Positions 26,889 through 36,149 of a DNA stretch of 64,000 nt are shown piece after piece (the first letter of the stretch is position 1; each line of letters opens with the position of its first letter). Origin of the DNA: Mycolicibacterium diernhoferi (GTDB lineage Bacteria; Actinomycetota; Actinomycetes; Mycobacteriales; Mycobacteriaceae); assembly GCF_019456655.1 (NCBI RefSeq), contig NZ_CP080332.1, positions 4,836,001-4,900,000 on the forward strand, written 5' to 3'. The position numbers and the translations under genes were made by a program. The notes beneath the pieces were generated by a model that had not been told where the DNA came from, did not search any database, and saw only the letters and a list, made by a program, of their open reading frames with translations.

Positions 26889-27649
26889 GAGGCCGCCAGT
26901 GAATTGCTCTCTGAGATAGCCGATTTCGATGCCGGGCCGGGCTGGATGCGCGGCCTGAGCCGGTAGGCGTCGACCTGCACCGGTGCGTTGTCGGTCTCGT
27001 CCTCGTCCTGCTCGGTCCCCAACGCCAGTTCGACCGCGGTCTTGGCCTGGAAGAGCGCGATCACCGCCTGCTGATGCCGGTCGGAGCCCAGCGCATTCAG
27101 GGCGAGGGTGAGCTTCTTGTCGACATAGAGCACCGACCTCGACAGGTCGGACGGGGGCACCTCGACCGCGGGCGCCGGCGCCGCAGCGGCGCCGGGTTTG
27201 GCCATCGCGCGGTGTCCGAGGGCACCCAGGGTGATCGAGGCGACCGGGACCACCAGCACCGCGCAGATCACGCTCGCGGTGCCGGCGAGGGCGATGGTCC
27301 CGACGATGCCGGCGAGCATGAGGACGCCCGCCACGAACATCATCTTCAGCGCCGGCGGGATGGCGTCGAACGCGCGCCAGGTCTGCATGGCGACCGTGGC
27401 GACGTATCGGGCCAGCCCGGCGATGGCGCGCGCGACGGCGGATGCCGTCTTGACCACCACGTCGGCGGCGGCCCGCCCGAACCGGTCGACCTGCTGCTTG
27501 TCCAGCTGCGGCTTCGGCATCGACCAAGTCCGCTTCGGCGCAACCGGCGGCTGCGGGGCTGCGGGCTCGGCCGCGGTCCGGGCAGTGGACTGCTCATCTG
27601 GCGACTCGGCAGCGACAGCCTCATTGGTCACATTCGCATCAACAACCAC
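26885..27649 (-). CDS. Membrane protein of unknown function
   Basis: About 254 residues. An Ala/Pro-rich N-terminus (1-40), an amphipathic region, and two adjacent hydrophobic segments (about 103-123 and 125-145) lead to a soluble C-terminal domain (about 165-254) with VLYVDKKLTLALNALGSDRHQQAV. I do not recognise the family. A GTG start is assumed; a later GTG at 27631 is possible. Operon with the small beta protein; divergent from the large secreted protein. Confidence 0.6.
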   Translation of the reverse strand: MVVDANVTNEAVAAESPDEQSTARTAAEPAAPQPPVAPKRTWSMPKPQLDKQQVDRFGRAAADVVVKTASAVARAIAGLARYVATVAMQTWRAFDAIPPALKMMFVAGVLMLAGIVGTIALAGTASVICAVLVVPVASITLGALGHRAMAKPGAAAAPAPAVEVPPSDLSRSVLYVDKKLTLALNALGSDRHQQAVIALFQAKTAVELALGTEQDEDETDNAPVQVDAYRLRPRIQPGPASKSAISESNSLAAS

Positions 27650-27753
27650 ATCTGCATCTTCCCGCGCGGTCTGCCAGAACGCCCGAGGCGCGCCGAGGGC
27701 GCCGAAGTCTGCCCCGCGCCCCGATCTGCGTCAATCGGCCGATCCCGGCCCGA

Positions 27754-27763
27754 TAACCGGTTA
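27754..27763. promoter_or_regulatory. Palindrome in a divergent promoter region
   Basis: TAACCGGTTA is a perfect 10-bp palindrome 36 bp before the GTG of the secreted HExxH protein. It may be an operator; no regulator is identified. Confidence 0.25.
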
Positions 27764-27798
27764 CAGTTTTGGCGAAATTGACGTAAGGGGTAAATATC

Positions 27799-29799
27799 GT
27801 GGCGGGCAAGCACACGAAGCGTGCGGTGCGCAAGCGCCAACGCAGGCTTCAGTCCGACGTCCTCCCGGTTCACCGGTGGCTGGTCGCCGGGGCCGCGTCC
27901 GCCGGCGTGACCGCGACCCTGTGGGGCCTGTCGGTCGCCGGACCGGAGATCAGCGTCGCCGCCGCCGACGATGGCGCCTCCTCGAGTTCCACCGGCTCCG
28001 ACAGCGGCTCGGGCAACACCGACTCCGCCGGTTCGGAAACCTCCGGGGCATCCACCGCCGCGGGGAGCGAGTCCAAGGACGATTCGAGCGACCGCACCTC
28101 CGGACCGAGGGGGCCGCGCTCGGTCAAGTCCTCCGCTGCCGACGATGATGCCGAGCCCGAGCTGTCGGCCCCGCGCGGAAGCGCGGCCGGGGACACCGAT
28201 GAGACCACGGCCCCCGACGACGATCCTGCCGAGGCCGAGGCGACACCCGCAGAACCCGCAGAGCCCGCCGGCACCGACGAATCCGCTGCCCCGCAACCGG
28301 ATGGCTCCACGAACGCGCCGGTGGTCCGGCCCACGTCGGCGACCGGCTCCCACAGCGCGGCCGATACATCGACGGACGACGTCACCGACACCGACACCGC
28401 ATCGGCGCAGCAGCCCCCCGCCGCCACCCCGACCGGTTCGAATGCCGAAGCCGCCGGTAGCACGGAGACGGTGACCCCGCCACGTTCGGTGGTGGTGTCG
28501 GTTGGCGCTCCCGATCCGCGGCGGCAGGCGATCGCCGATCAGATCGCCGCACTCATGACGACCTACCGGACCATGATCTCGATGCTGCCGGTGGCCAAAC
28601 CGGTCAAGACATGGATGTACGAATCGCTCGCCGGAACCCGGCGCACCTTGTTCAACCAGGCCCCCTGGCTGACTCCCGTGCAGATCAGCGGAACCGGTGA
28701 CGGCCCGATCGTCGGCACCTTGGGCGCGGTCGATCTCGAGGGCGATCTGATTCGGTACATCATCGTCACCGGCCCCGCCTCGGGCACCCTGATCGTCGAC
28801 GAGCAGGGCACGTTCACCTACACCCCGGGTGTCGGGTTCAACGGCGTCGACAACTTCGTGATCTCGGCCCGGGACATCGGCACGCATGTCAATCTGTTCG
28901 ACCCCTTCCGCGGCGCCGGCTCGTCGGCGTCCCTGCTGGTGAACCAGAATGCCGTCAGTTTCGTCTTCAACTACCTGACCGGGGCGCAGTACTGGACCAC
29001 CGATGCCCGCACCGCCCTGCAGCGAGCCGCCAGCACCCTGGTGAGCCAGTTCATCGTGAAGGCCCCGGTGGTGGTGACCTACGACATCACCGGCCACAGT
29101 TCGTCGTCGTCCGCCTTCCTGGCCTCGGCGGACAGTGCCCTCATCTCGTCCAGCCCCGGCTTCCACCCGACGGTGGTGCAGTACAAACTGCAGACCGGCC
29201 TGGATGCGAACGGGGCCGCGGCTGACGGCCGCATCGACTGGAATTTCGCCTACCCGTGGGCATTTGGCGACTTTGTCACCGGATCGCAGTACGACTTCAG
29301 CACCGTCGCGATGCATGAGTTCCTGCATTCCTTCGGGCTGATGTCCTACGTGGAGCCCGGGGCGATCGAGACCCGGCGCTTATGGACGATCTACGACAGC
29401 TTGCTGCAGTCCTCCGACGGCACCCGGCTGATCGGCGCGGACTTCCGAGTGAACAAGGCGCTGACGAGCAATCTGCAGGGCGGCAACGGTGGGCTGTTCT
29501 TCGGCGGCATCAATGCCGCCGGAGCCGCCGGCGGCGCGGTGGCGGTGTACACCCCGAGCACCTGGACCCAGGGCAGCTCGCTGTCCCACCTCATCAGTGC
29601 GGCGGCCGCCGGAGCGGACCGCTCGCTGACGAGTCCGCGGGTGCCCCTCGGACCGGGGCCGCGCACCCTGACCGCGACCGAGCGGGGCCTCATGCAGGAT
29701 CTCGGATACACGCTCACACCGCTCGATGCGACCTCGATGCTGGCGTTCGTCGGGTTCGTGTTCATTCGCCGCCGGCGTACTGCGGATATCGCCGCCTGA
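27799..29799 (+). CDS. Large secreted HExxH metallopeptidase-like protein
   Basis: A 666-residue protein. A basic N-terminus (KRAVRKRQRRLQ) precedes a long signal/anchor segment (about 30-55), then about 170 low-complexity residues rich in Ser, Asp, Glu, Pro and Thr. A cadherin/VCBS-like domain (about 295-365: GTLIVDEQGTFTYTPG) is followed by a catalytic-type domain with HEFLHSFG (His506, Glu507, His510), the zinc motif of metzincin-like peptidases. The C-terminus is a short hydrophobic patch then RRRR, as in surface-anchoring tails. Substrate and true activity unknown. The GTG has AAGGGG 7 bp upstream. Confidence 0.7.
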   Translation: MAGKHTKRAVRKRQRRLQSDVLPVHRWLVAGAASAGVTATLWGLSVAGPEISVAAADDGASSSSTGSDSGSGNTDSAGSETSGASTAAGSESKDDSSDRTSGPRGPRSVKSSAADDDAEPELSAPRGSAAGDTDETTAPDDDPAEAEATPAEPAEPAGTDESAAPQPDGSTNAPVVRPTSATGSHSAADTSTDDVTDTDTASAQQPPAATPTGSNAEAAGSTETVTPPRSVVVSVGAPDPRRQAIADQIAALMTTYRTMISMLPVAKPVKTWMYESLAGTRRTLFNQAPWLTPVQISGTGDGPIVGTLGAVDLEGDLIRYIIVTGPASGTLIVDEQGTFTYTPGVGFNGVDNFVISARDIGTHVNLFDPFRGAGSSASLLVNQNAVSFVFNYLTGAQYWTTDARTALQRAASTLVSQFIVKAPVVVTYDITGHSSSSSAFLASADSALISSSPGFHPTVVQYKLQTGLDANGAAADGRIDWNFAYPWAFGDFVTGSQYDFSTVAMHEFLHSFGLMSYVEPGAIETRRLWTIYDSLLQSSDGTRLIGADFRVNKALTSNLQGGNGGLFFGGINAAGAAGGAVAVYTPSTWTQGSSLSHLISAAAAGADRSLTSPRVPLGPGPRTLTATERGLMQDLGYTLTPLDATSMLAFVGFVFIRRRRTADIAA

Positions 29800-29824
29800 C
29801 CAGGCCGTTCCGGGTGCGTGAAGC

Positions 29825-30244
29825 CTAGGTCGACGACTGCGGCAGGCCGCACAGCCGCCGCACCGCGGCCGGCCCCGCTGTCGTCCCTGGCCAGTGCCTT
29901 TCCAGAGCCTCGGGTCCGGCCCGCCGGGTCACGGACCGCAGCATCAACGCCACGACCACTGCGTCATCGGCATAACCCAGCACCGGGATGAAGTCGGGTA
30001 CGAGATCGATCGGTAGGGCTAAGTAGCCGAGTAACAACGCCAACCGTATGCGCACACCCCGGGGCATGACGCTGTCGGCCGCAAGCCTTTTCAGCAGGCG
30101 GATCAGATCAGGCAACAATCGCATCGCGTTTCGCAAACTGATGTCGTCGGGCTTGCCGCGCCACAACACGATGACCAGCACCGTCCACAGAACCAGTAGT
30201 CCCGCCACGATGCCGAGCACAATCTCCCACCGATCGGACGACAC
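29825..30244 (-). CDS. DUF1232 (YkvA-like) membrane protein
   Basis: A 139-residue protein with a transmembrane helix at 8-28 and the DUF1232 core RLALLLGYLALPIDLVPDF followed by IPVLGYADD. The family is widespread and membrane-associated; function unknown. It converges with the secreted HExxH gene. Confidence 0.85.
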   Translation of the reverse strand: MSSDRWEIVLGIVAGLLVLWTVLVIVLWRGKPDDISLRNAMRLLPDLIRLLKRLAADSVMPRGVRIRLALLLGYLALPIDLVPDFIPVLGYADDAVVVALMLRSVTRRAGPEALERHWPGTTAGPAAVRRLCGLPQSST

Positions 30245-30691
30245 GATCAGACCCTATCCCCCGGCGATTGGCCGTTCGCCGCGCCGCTTTTCGCCGATGT
30301 CATCGGGCGCTCCGACGACATCGGCCCCGTCGTGCCGGGCTCCCGCGGACCCGTGTCCGTCCCCGCCGGCACGAGCAGAGATCCGCGGTGGACGGCGGCA
30401 CCTCTCCAGTTAACGATTTCCGGTCTTCCAGTTAACTGCATTCCTTCCCACTGCAATCAGGACACACTGATCGAGACGCCGTCACGGCAGTGGCATCGAA
30501 CCGATCGAATAGCGTGGCCTCACCAATTCGCCTTTGCTGCTTACACTTTGATCATGATATTCGACCACCCAGGGCAGCGGCACCGTCCCGTGCCCTCGAC
30601 AACCCGCGCTCACGGTGCCGACATCGGGCCCACTTTCCCAATCCTCGAAGAGTTGCTGACGTAGCGGTGTGCGCGGTGTTACGTTCGGCCA
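30245..30691. other. Intergenic region with a 22-bp-spaced direct repeat
   Basis: A 447-bp stretch without a convincing gene between two divergent genes. TCCAGTTAAC occurs at 30405-30414 and again at 30427-30436, 22 bp apart, each containing the palindrome GTTAAC. The spacing suggests a tandem site for a response-regulator-type protein. Confidence 0.45.
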
Positions 30692-31306
30692 ATGAATCAA
30701 AAAGCGATGAAACGAACCGGTGCGGTCGCTGCAGCACTTGCTATTTCGGGTGCCGCCGTGGTCGCCTGCTCACAGGAATCCCAGGATTCGGCGAAAGAAT
30801 CCATGTCGAGCGCGACGAGCGCCGCGTCTTCGGCCATGGACGCCGGCACCAGCGCCGTCAAATCGGGCGCCAGCGACGCGTCGACGGCGATGTCCTCGGC
30901 CGTCGCCGGGGCCCCCACCACGATCGAGGCCCCGGGCATCGGCCCCGTCACCCTCGATCCGCCGATCGCCGAGGCCTATGCCGACGCCGGCGGCCAGGAC
31001 ACGCTGGGCCCGCCCACCGCGGCACCCGAAAAGGTGGGCGATGGCACGGTGCAGGCGTTCGCCAACGGCACCATCTACTCGTCACCGTCGGCCGGCACCT
31101 GGCTGGTGCAGGGTGAGATCCTGCGGGTCTACAACGAAAATGGTGGACCTGCCGGACAACTCGGGTTCCCCACGGCCAGCGAGGAAGAGACCGGTGGTGG
31201 CCCCGACGCGGCCAACGGCGGCTGGATCACCGAGTTCCAGAACGGCACCATCACCTGGCTCAACACGGGTGACGGGACGTTCGTGGAAACGATCACCCCC
31301 AACTAG
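30692..31306 (+). CDS. LGFP-repeat lipoprotein
   Basis: A 204-residue protein with a signal peptide ending at Cys26 (AVVAC), a Ser/Ala-rich linker (about 27-72), and a C-terminal domain with two LGFP-type repeats (LGPPTAAPE and LGFPTASEEE, each followed by NGTI). LGFP repeats in actinobacteria bind the arabinogalactan-mycolate wall. Likely an inner-membrane lipoprotein reaching into the wall. Function unknown. Confidence 0.78.
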   Translation: MNQKAMKRTGAVAAALAISGAAVVACSQESQDSAKESMSSATSAASSAMDAGTSAVKSGASDASTAMSSAVAGAPTTIEAPGIGPVTLDPPIAEAYADAGGQDTLGPPTAAPEKVGDGTVQAFANGTIYSSPSAGTWLVQGEILRVYNENGGPAGQLGFPTASEEETGGGPDAANGGWITEFQNGTITWLNTGDGTFVETITPN

Positions 31307-31344
31307 CGGTCCTCGGGCACGCAGCACGCCGATTGCGTGACCGC
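31306..31344. terminator. Possible hairpin terminator between convergent genes
   Basis: GCGGTC (31306-31311) pairs with GACCGC (31339-31344), and ACGCA inside pairs with TGCGT, giving an interrupted stem. It lies between the lipoprotein stop and the stop of the coiled-coil gene. Confidence 0.4.
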
Positions 31345-31351
31345 AGCAGCG

Positions 31352-31789
31352 CTATGAAGTCTTGGATTTGAGCGCGTCGGCATTCGCGCGTGCGTAGACG
31401 GCGTCGAGACAAGCGGCGGCTGCTTCCTCCACCGCACTCTCGGCGAACCAGATTGCGTCGTCGGCGTACGCCTCAGCCCATTCGGCCTGGCGTTCAGCGG
31501 ATTTCGCGTCGTGCTCCTCTTTCTTCTCTTCGATGTCGGAGCGCACCTTGGCGAGGTGGCTCTTCCAGCTGTTGCGGAGCTCGTCCCACTGAGAGGACAC
31601 CCGTTCCGAGGCGTCGTCCACCTTCTCCTTGAAACGGTCCGCGGTCGACGTGGCACGCTCGCGTGCTGCGGCCGCATCCGCCTTCAGTTGATCCTTCTCG
31701 TGTCCCGCGGAAGCCTTGAGCTTGTTCGCAGATTCCTTGGTCTTCTCCGAGAGTGCGTCGAATTCTCTGCTGAGACGGTTGTCGGCCAT
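31352..31789 (-). CDS. Coiled-coil protein of unknown function
   Basis: A 145-residue, highly charged protein. Residues 1-110 have a continuous heptad pattern (SEKTKESANKLKASAG, RFKEKVDDASERVSSQW, KVRSDIEEKKEE); the C-terminal part is Ala-rich helical with AVEEAAAACLDAVYAR. No signal peptide. AGGAG lies 6 bp upstream. Likely a mycobacterial stress or structural protein (inference). Confidence 0.7.
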   Translation of the reverse strand: MADNRLSREFDALSEKTKESANKLKASAGHEKDQLKADAAAARERATSTADRFKEKVDDASERVSSQWDELRNSWKSHLAKVRSDIEEKKEEHDAKSAERQAEWAEAYADDAIWFAESAVEEAAAACLDAVYARANADALKSKTS

Positions 31790-32016
31790 TTGATGCTCCT
31801 CAATTCACGTGTCCGGCCCGAACGAAGGCCCGGTATCCATCCAGACTGTCACTCGTGGCGCTGCTCGGACAGCCCCTGGGACGGTCGAATCCAAGCCAGA
31901 TTCCGAAACGGCCGGTCTGCGGGAGCCTCTCGAGGCCCGGGGTGATTCCATGACCGCGCCGAGTGACGGCGAAACGGGTTGAGGGTCAATGCTTCTGACT
32001 CCAGGAAGCACAAACC

Positions 32017-34782
32017 GTGACGCCGGGCTTGCGCACCCGCCTCCGCCGCTGCAGAGTCATGGGCATGCAGAGTCCACAATCGCAGGTGGACACCGAGGCC
32101 GAGGCTTTCGCAAACCTTGCCCACGCGCGGAGTCGAGCCGAGATCCTGGCGGCGCTGCGCACCTCTCCGGCGGGCCTGACCGATGCCGAAGCCGCGGCAC
32201 GACTGGCTGCCGAAGGCCCCAACCGGCTGCCCGCGCCCCGGCATCGTTCAGCCGTCGTGCGCTTCCTGGCTCAGTTCAACAACGTGCTGATCTACATCCT
32301 GGTCACCGCCGGCGTGCTGAAGGCGATCCTCGGCGAATGGGTGGACTTCGCGGTGATCATTGCCGCCGCCGTGATCAATGCGCTCGTGGGGTACCTACAG
32401 GAGGGCAAAGCCGAGCGCGCGCTGGACAGCATCCGCACGATGCTGTCCGTCCGCGCCGAGGTCCGCCGCAACGACAACTGGGTCGACGTCGACTCGGAGT
32501 CGATCGTGGTGGGCGATGTGGTGCGGATCAGCTCCGGAGACCGGATCCCCGCCGATATGCGGCTCCTCGAGGTGACCAACCTGCAGGTGGACGAGTCGGC
32601 GCTGACGGGTGAGTCCGTACCCGCGACCAAGAGCACCACCCACGTGGACTACGACGCCGACCTGGGTGACCGCACGTCGATGGTCTACTCGGGCACGATC
32701 GTGACCGCGGGCAACGCGGTCGGCGTGGTGACGGCGACGGGCACGGCCACCGAGATCGGCCGGATCCAGGAGATGATCGCCGACGTCCACGGCATCCAGA
32801 CACCGTTGACGCGGGAGCTCGAGCGGTTCGGCAAGCAGCTGTCGCTGGTGATCCTCGGTATGGCGGCACTGATGCTGCTGGTCGGCCGCCTGATCCATGA
32901 CTTCTCCATCGAAGAGCTGATCTCGGCGGCGATCGGCTTCGCCGTCGCCGGTGTCCCTGAGGGGCTGCCGGCGGTGGTCACGGTGACGTTGGCGCTCGGC
33001 GTGCAACAGATGGCCCGCCGCAATGCCATCACCCGCAGGCTGCCGGCCGTCGAGGCGCTGGGTTCGGTGAACGTCATCTGTTCGGACAAGACCGGCACCC
33101 TCACCCAGAACGAGATGACGGTGCGATCGGTGGTGACCTGCGCGCACGACTACGCGGTCACCGGCACGGGGTATCGCCCCGAGGGCACCGTCGAACTCGC
33201 CGGAGTGCCGGTGGACCTCGACGATCACCCCGATCTGCGGGCCGTCATCGTCACGATGGCGGTGTGCAACAACGCTCAGCTCACCGAGGCGGACGGCGGC
33301 TGGCACATCGTCGGGGAGCCCACGGAGGGCGCGCTACGAACATTGGCGGAAAAGGCGGGCGTCGACGACGCGGATTACCCGCGGCTCGCCGAGTTGCCGT
33401 TCGAGTCGGCCCAGAAGTTCATGGTGACCCGCAATGCCGGCCCCGACGGAGGCCGGGTCCTGCACGTCAAGGGGGCACCGGACCGGCTGCTCGACCGCGC
33501 CACCACCCAGTGCCGGGATGGGCGGCTCGAACCGCTGGACCGAGCGATGTGGGACCGCCGCATCGACGAGATCAGCGGCCAGGGACTGCGGGTACTCGCC
33601 GCCGCGCGCAAGCCGGCCCGCGACACCGGCGTCGATGCGATCTCGGTCGACGACGTGCAGGACGGCCTGGAGTTCCTCGGGGTCGTCGGCATCCTCGACC
33701 CGCCGCGGCCCGAGGCAATCGAAGCCATCCGGAAATGCCACAGCGCGGGGATCCGGGTGAAGATGATCACCGGGGATCACGCCGGCACGGCACGCGCCAT
33801 CGCGCGCGAGATGGGCATCACCGATGCCCCTGACCCACCCGTGCTCACCGGTTCCGACCTGCAGGCGATGAGCCAGCCCCGGCTGCGCGAGATGGCCGAC
33901 GAGGTGGACATCTACGCCCGGACCAGCCCCGAGCACAAACTGCGCATCGTCAGCGCGTTGCAGGCCTCCGGCCAGATCGTCGCCATGACCGGGGACGGTG
34001 TCAACGATGCCCCGGCGCTGACCCGGGCCGACATCGGCGTCGCCATGGGCATCAAAGGCACCGAGGCCACCAAGGAGGCCGCGGGCATCGTGCTGGCAGA
34101 CGACAACTTCGCCACCATCGAGCGCGCCGTCGAAGAAGGCCGGCGCATCTACGACAACATCCGTAAGTCGGTGCTGTTTCTGTTGCCCGCCAACGGATCG
34201 CAGTCCCTGGTCATTCTCGTGGCGATCCTGTTCGGCTTCGCGTTGCCGCTGCAGCCGGTACAGATCCTGTGGGTGAACATGATCAGTGCGGTGACGCTGT
34301 CGTTGGCGCTGGTCTTCGAGAAGGCCGAGGACGGCCTGATGTCCCGGCCGCCGCGGCCGCACAACCGGTCGCTGGTGGCGCCCATCGACCTCGCGATGAT
34401 CGCGCTGGTGTCGGTGCTGGTCGCGGGCGCCACGCTGGCCGTCTACTTCCTGGCGCGCGCCGATGGCCAGCCGCAGGACGTCTCCCAGACCGCTGCCGTC
34501 AACATGTTGGTGCTGGGTCAGCTGGCCTACCTGTTGAACTGCCGATTCATCACCACGTCGAGCCTGCGACCGGCGGTGTTCCGCGGGAACCCGTGGGTGT
34601 GGCGGATGTCGGCTGCGCTGCTCGTGCTGCAGGCAGCGTTTGTCTACGCCCCGTTCATGAATTCGTGGTTTCATTCGGCGCCGGTCACACCGCGAGGGTG
34701 GGCGGTGGCCTGCGGGCTCGCGGTCGTCATCTTCCTGACGATCGAGGCCGCCAAGTCCGTGGGACGCCGGCTGGGATACTGA
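32017..34782 (+). CDS. P2-type cation-transporting ATPase (CtpF-like)
   Basis: About 921 residues. An N-terminal cation-ATPase domain (about 40-80) is followed by helices, the actuator motif TGES, membrane helix 4 with the ion-site motif GVPEGLPAV, the phosphorylated Asp357 in [12 protein letters not shown], the hinge [10 protein letters not shown] and six C-terminal helices. PEGL marks the P2A class (Ca2+ or Mg2+/Mn2+). The GTG at 32017 has AGGAAG 8 bp upstream; ATGs at 32059 and 32065 would remove a poorly conserved N-terminus. No DosR-type box was found upstream. Confidence 0.88.
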   Translation: MTPGLRTRLRRCRVMGMQSPQSQVDTEAEAFANLAHARSRAEILAALRTSPAGLTDAEAAARLAAEGPNRLPAPRHRSAVVRFLAQFNNVLIYILVTAGVLKAILGEWVDFAVIIAAAVINALVGYLQEGKAERALDSIRTMLSVRAEVRRNDNWVDVDSESIVVGDVVRISSGDRIPADMRLLEVTNLQVDESALTGESVPATKSTTHVDYDADLGDRTSMVYSGTIVTAGNAVGVVTATGTATEIGRIQEMIADVHGIQTPLTRELERFGKQLSLVILGMAALMLLVGRLIHDFSIEELISAAIGFAVAGVPEGLPAVVTVTLALGVQQMARRNAITRRLPAVEALGSVNVICSDKTGTLTQNEMTVRSVVTCAHDYAVTGTGYRPEGTVELAGVPVDLDDHPDLRAVIVTMAVCNNAQLTEADGGWHIVGEPTEGALRTLAEKAGVDDADYPRLAELPFESAQKFMVTRNAGPDGGRVLHVKGAPDRLLDRATTQCRDGRLEPLDRAMWDRRIDEISGQGLRVLAAARKPARDTGVDAISVDDVQDGLEFLGVVGILDPPRPEAIEAIRKCHSAGIRVKMITGDHAGTARAIAREMGITDAPDPPVLTGSDLQAMSQPRLREMADEVDIYARTSPEHKLRIVSALQASGQIVAMTGDGVNDAPALTRADIGVAMGIKGTEATKEAAGIVLADDNFATIERAVEEGRRIYDNIRKSVLFLLPANGSQSLVILVAILFGFALPLQPVQILWVNMISAVTLSLALVFEKAEDGLMSRPPRPHNRSLVAPIDLAMIALVSVLVAGATLAVYFLARADGQPQDVSQTAAVNMLVLGQLAYLLNCRFITTSSLRPAVFRGNPWVWRMSAALLVLQAAFVYAPFMNSWFHSAPVTPRGWAVACGLAVVIFLTIEAAKSVGRRLGY

Positions 34783-34800
34783 GTTCCCGGCGGGCAGGCG

Positions 34801-35985
34801 TCATCGTTGCTCGCTGCGGGATAGCTGCACCCACTTCTCCCGGGGCGCAGGCTGTCTGGACGACGGGAAGTCACGCAATTCTCCGGCACCCGAAGGCTTC
34901 GCATCCCACTCGGCGAACGTCAGCGGTGACCGGATCCAGGCGTGCAGCAGGCTGTAGGTCGCCTTCATCGAATCGAGGTGGGTTCTCTCCCAGCCGTGGC
35001 TGCCGTCGACGCCGAAACCAACCAGCGCGGCGCGGGTGTTCGCACCCGCTTCGATCGCCGCGGCCGCATCGGAGCGGTAGTACCGGAACACATCGCGGGT
35101 GAACGGGATGTCCCCCTCCTCGGCGAGCCGGCAGAGCTTTCGGGTCAGGTGGTAGTCGTAGGGCCCGTGCAGATCGGACATCGGGACGGTCACGGTGTCC
35201 TCCCCCGAGTGTTGGCCCGGCGCACACACCGCGTTGTCGACCGAGATCATCTCGGCGATATCGGCGGGCAGACCCGTGCTGGCACCGTAACCGACCTCTT
35301 CGGCGATCGTGACCATGACTGCCGTGCGGTGCGGCAGCGTCACCGAGTTGTCGGTGAGGTTCTTGATCAGAGCGAGCACGACGGCCACGCCCGCCTTGTC
35401 GTCGAGGTGGCGGGAGACCACGAACCCGTCTTCGGTCAGAACCGGATTCGCCATCAGCGGGGCGTAATCGCCGATTTTCACGCCCAGCCGGATCAGGTCC
35501 TCCCGGGACGAGACCTGCCGGTCGACGCGGACTTCGACGTGGTCCCAGTCGGTGGGCTGGTTGTCCACCTCATCGCCGAACGCATGCCCGCTGGCCTTGA
35601 GCGGCATGATGGTTCCGGTGATGAACTTCTCGGTGTCCTCGCTGAGGATCCGAACGCGTGAACCGGCTGCGAAGCGCGCCGAGAAGGTGCCGACGGGTAT
35701 CACTTCGAGGCGACCGTTGTCCTTGAGTGCTCGAACCATGCAGCCCGTGGTGTCCGCGTGGACCACCAACGCCCGGTCAGTCGTCGCCGATTCCCCTGGG
35801 AGTTCGACGATCAACGCGCCTCGACGGGTCAGTGAGAACGACAGACCGAAGTCCTGGAAGACCCCGCCGATCATCTGCATCACCGCATCGGTGCGCCCTG
35901 TCGGGCTCGGGGTCTGCAGCAGCGCCAGCAACATGTCGATCATCCATGCGCTGTCCGCATCGGACATGAGCACATCTTCGCGCAT
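34801..35985 (-). CDS. M42-family peptidase of the osmoprotectant-NAGGN type
   Basis: A 394-residue zinc hydrolase. Metal-ligand motifs are seen in VVHADTTG, SRHLDDKAG, TIAEEVGYG (catalytic and ligand Glu) and the C-terminal GSHGWERTH. The sequence matches the M42 subfamily named after the N-acetylglutaminylglutamine-amide (NAGGN) osmoprotectant system, with FRYYRSDAA and GVDGSHG typical. The NAGGN synthetase and amidotransferase genes are not beside it, so it may act on another small peptide here. GAGGAGA precedes the ATG. Cytoplasmic. Confidence 0.8.
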   Translation of the reverse strand: MREDVLMSDADSAWMIDMLLALLQTPSPTGRTDAVMQMIGGVFQDFGLSFSLTRRGALIVELPGESATTDRALVVHADTTGCMVRALKDNGRLEVIPVGTFSARFAAGSRVRILSEDTEKFITGTIMPLKASGHAFGDEVDNQPTDWDHVEVRVDRQVSSREDLIRLGVKIGDYAPLMANPVLTEDGFVVSRHLDDKAGVAVVLALIKNLTDNSVTLPHRTAVMVTIAEEVGYGASTGLPADIAEMISVDNAVCAPGQHSGEDTVTVPMSDLHGPYDYHLTRKLCRLAEEGDIPFTRDVFRYYRSDAAAAIEAGANTRAALVGFGVDGSHGWERTHLDSMKATYSLLHAWIRSPLTFAEWDAKPSGAGELRDFPSSRQPAPREKWVQLSRSEQR

Positions 35986-36149
35986 GACGTCTCCTCTGCG
36001 CTCGAACCCCGGATCGCGATAGACCGCCGGTTGCGCCGCGAGATGAGGTCCTCGTCTGGAGCGTAACGGTGGCCTGTCCCCGTCCGCAGCGATACGCGCG
36101 GTATGGTGCCGCGCTCGGCTTCGGAGTGCTCGCGCAGTCTGCGGCCCGA

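Noticed and set aside
27628..29328. 566-codon minus-strand open frame opposite the secreted HExxH gene
   Set aside because: Its Gly/Arg/Val-rich sequence has no domain; the plus strand carries signal peptide, repeats and a zinc motif.
31790..32016. DosR box before the P-type ATPase, as for CtpF
   Set aside because: No sequence close to the DosR consensus was found; GGGAC and GTC pieces are not in the right arrangement.
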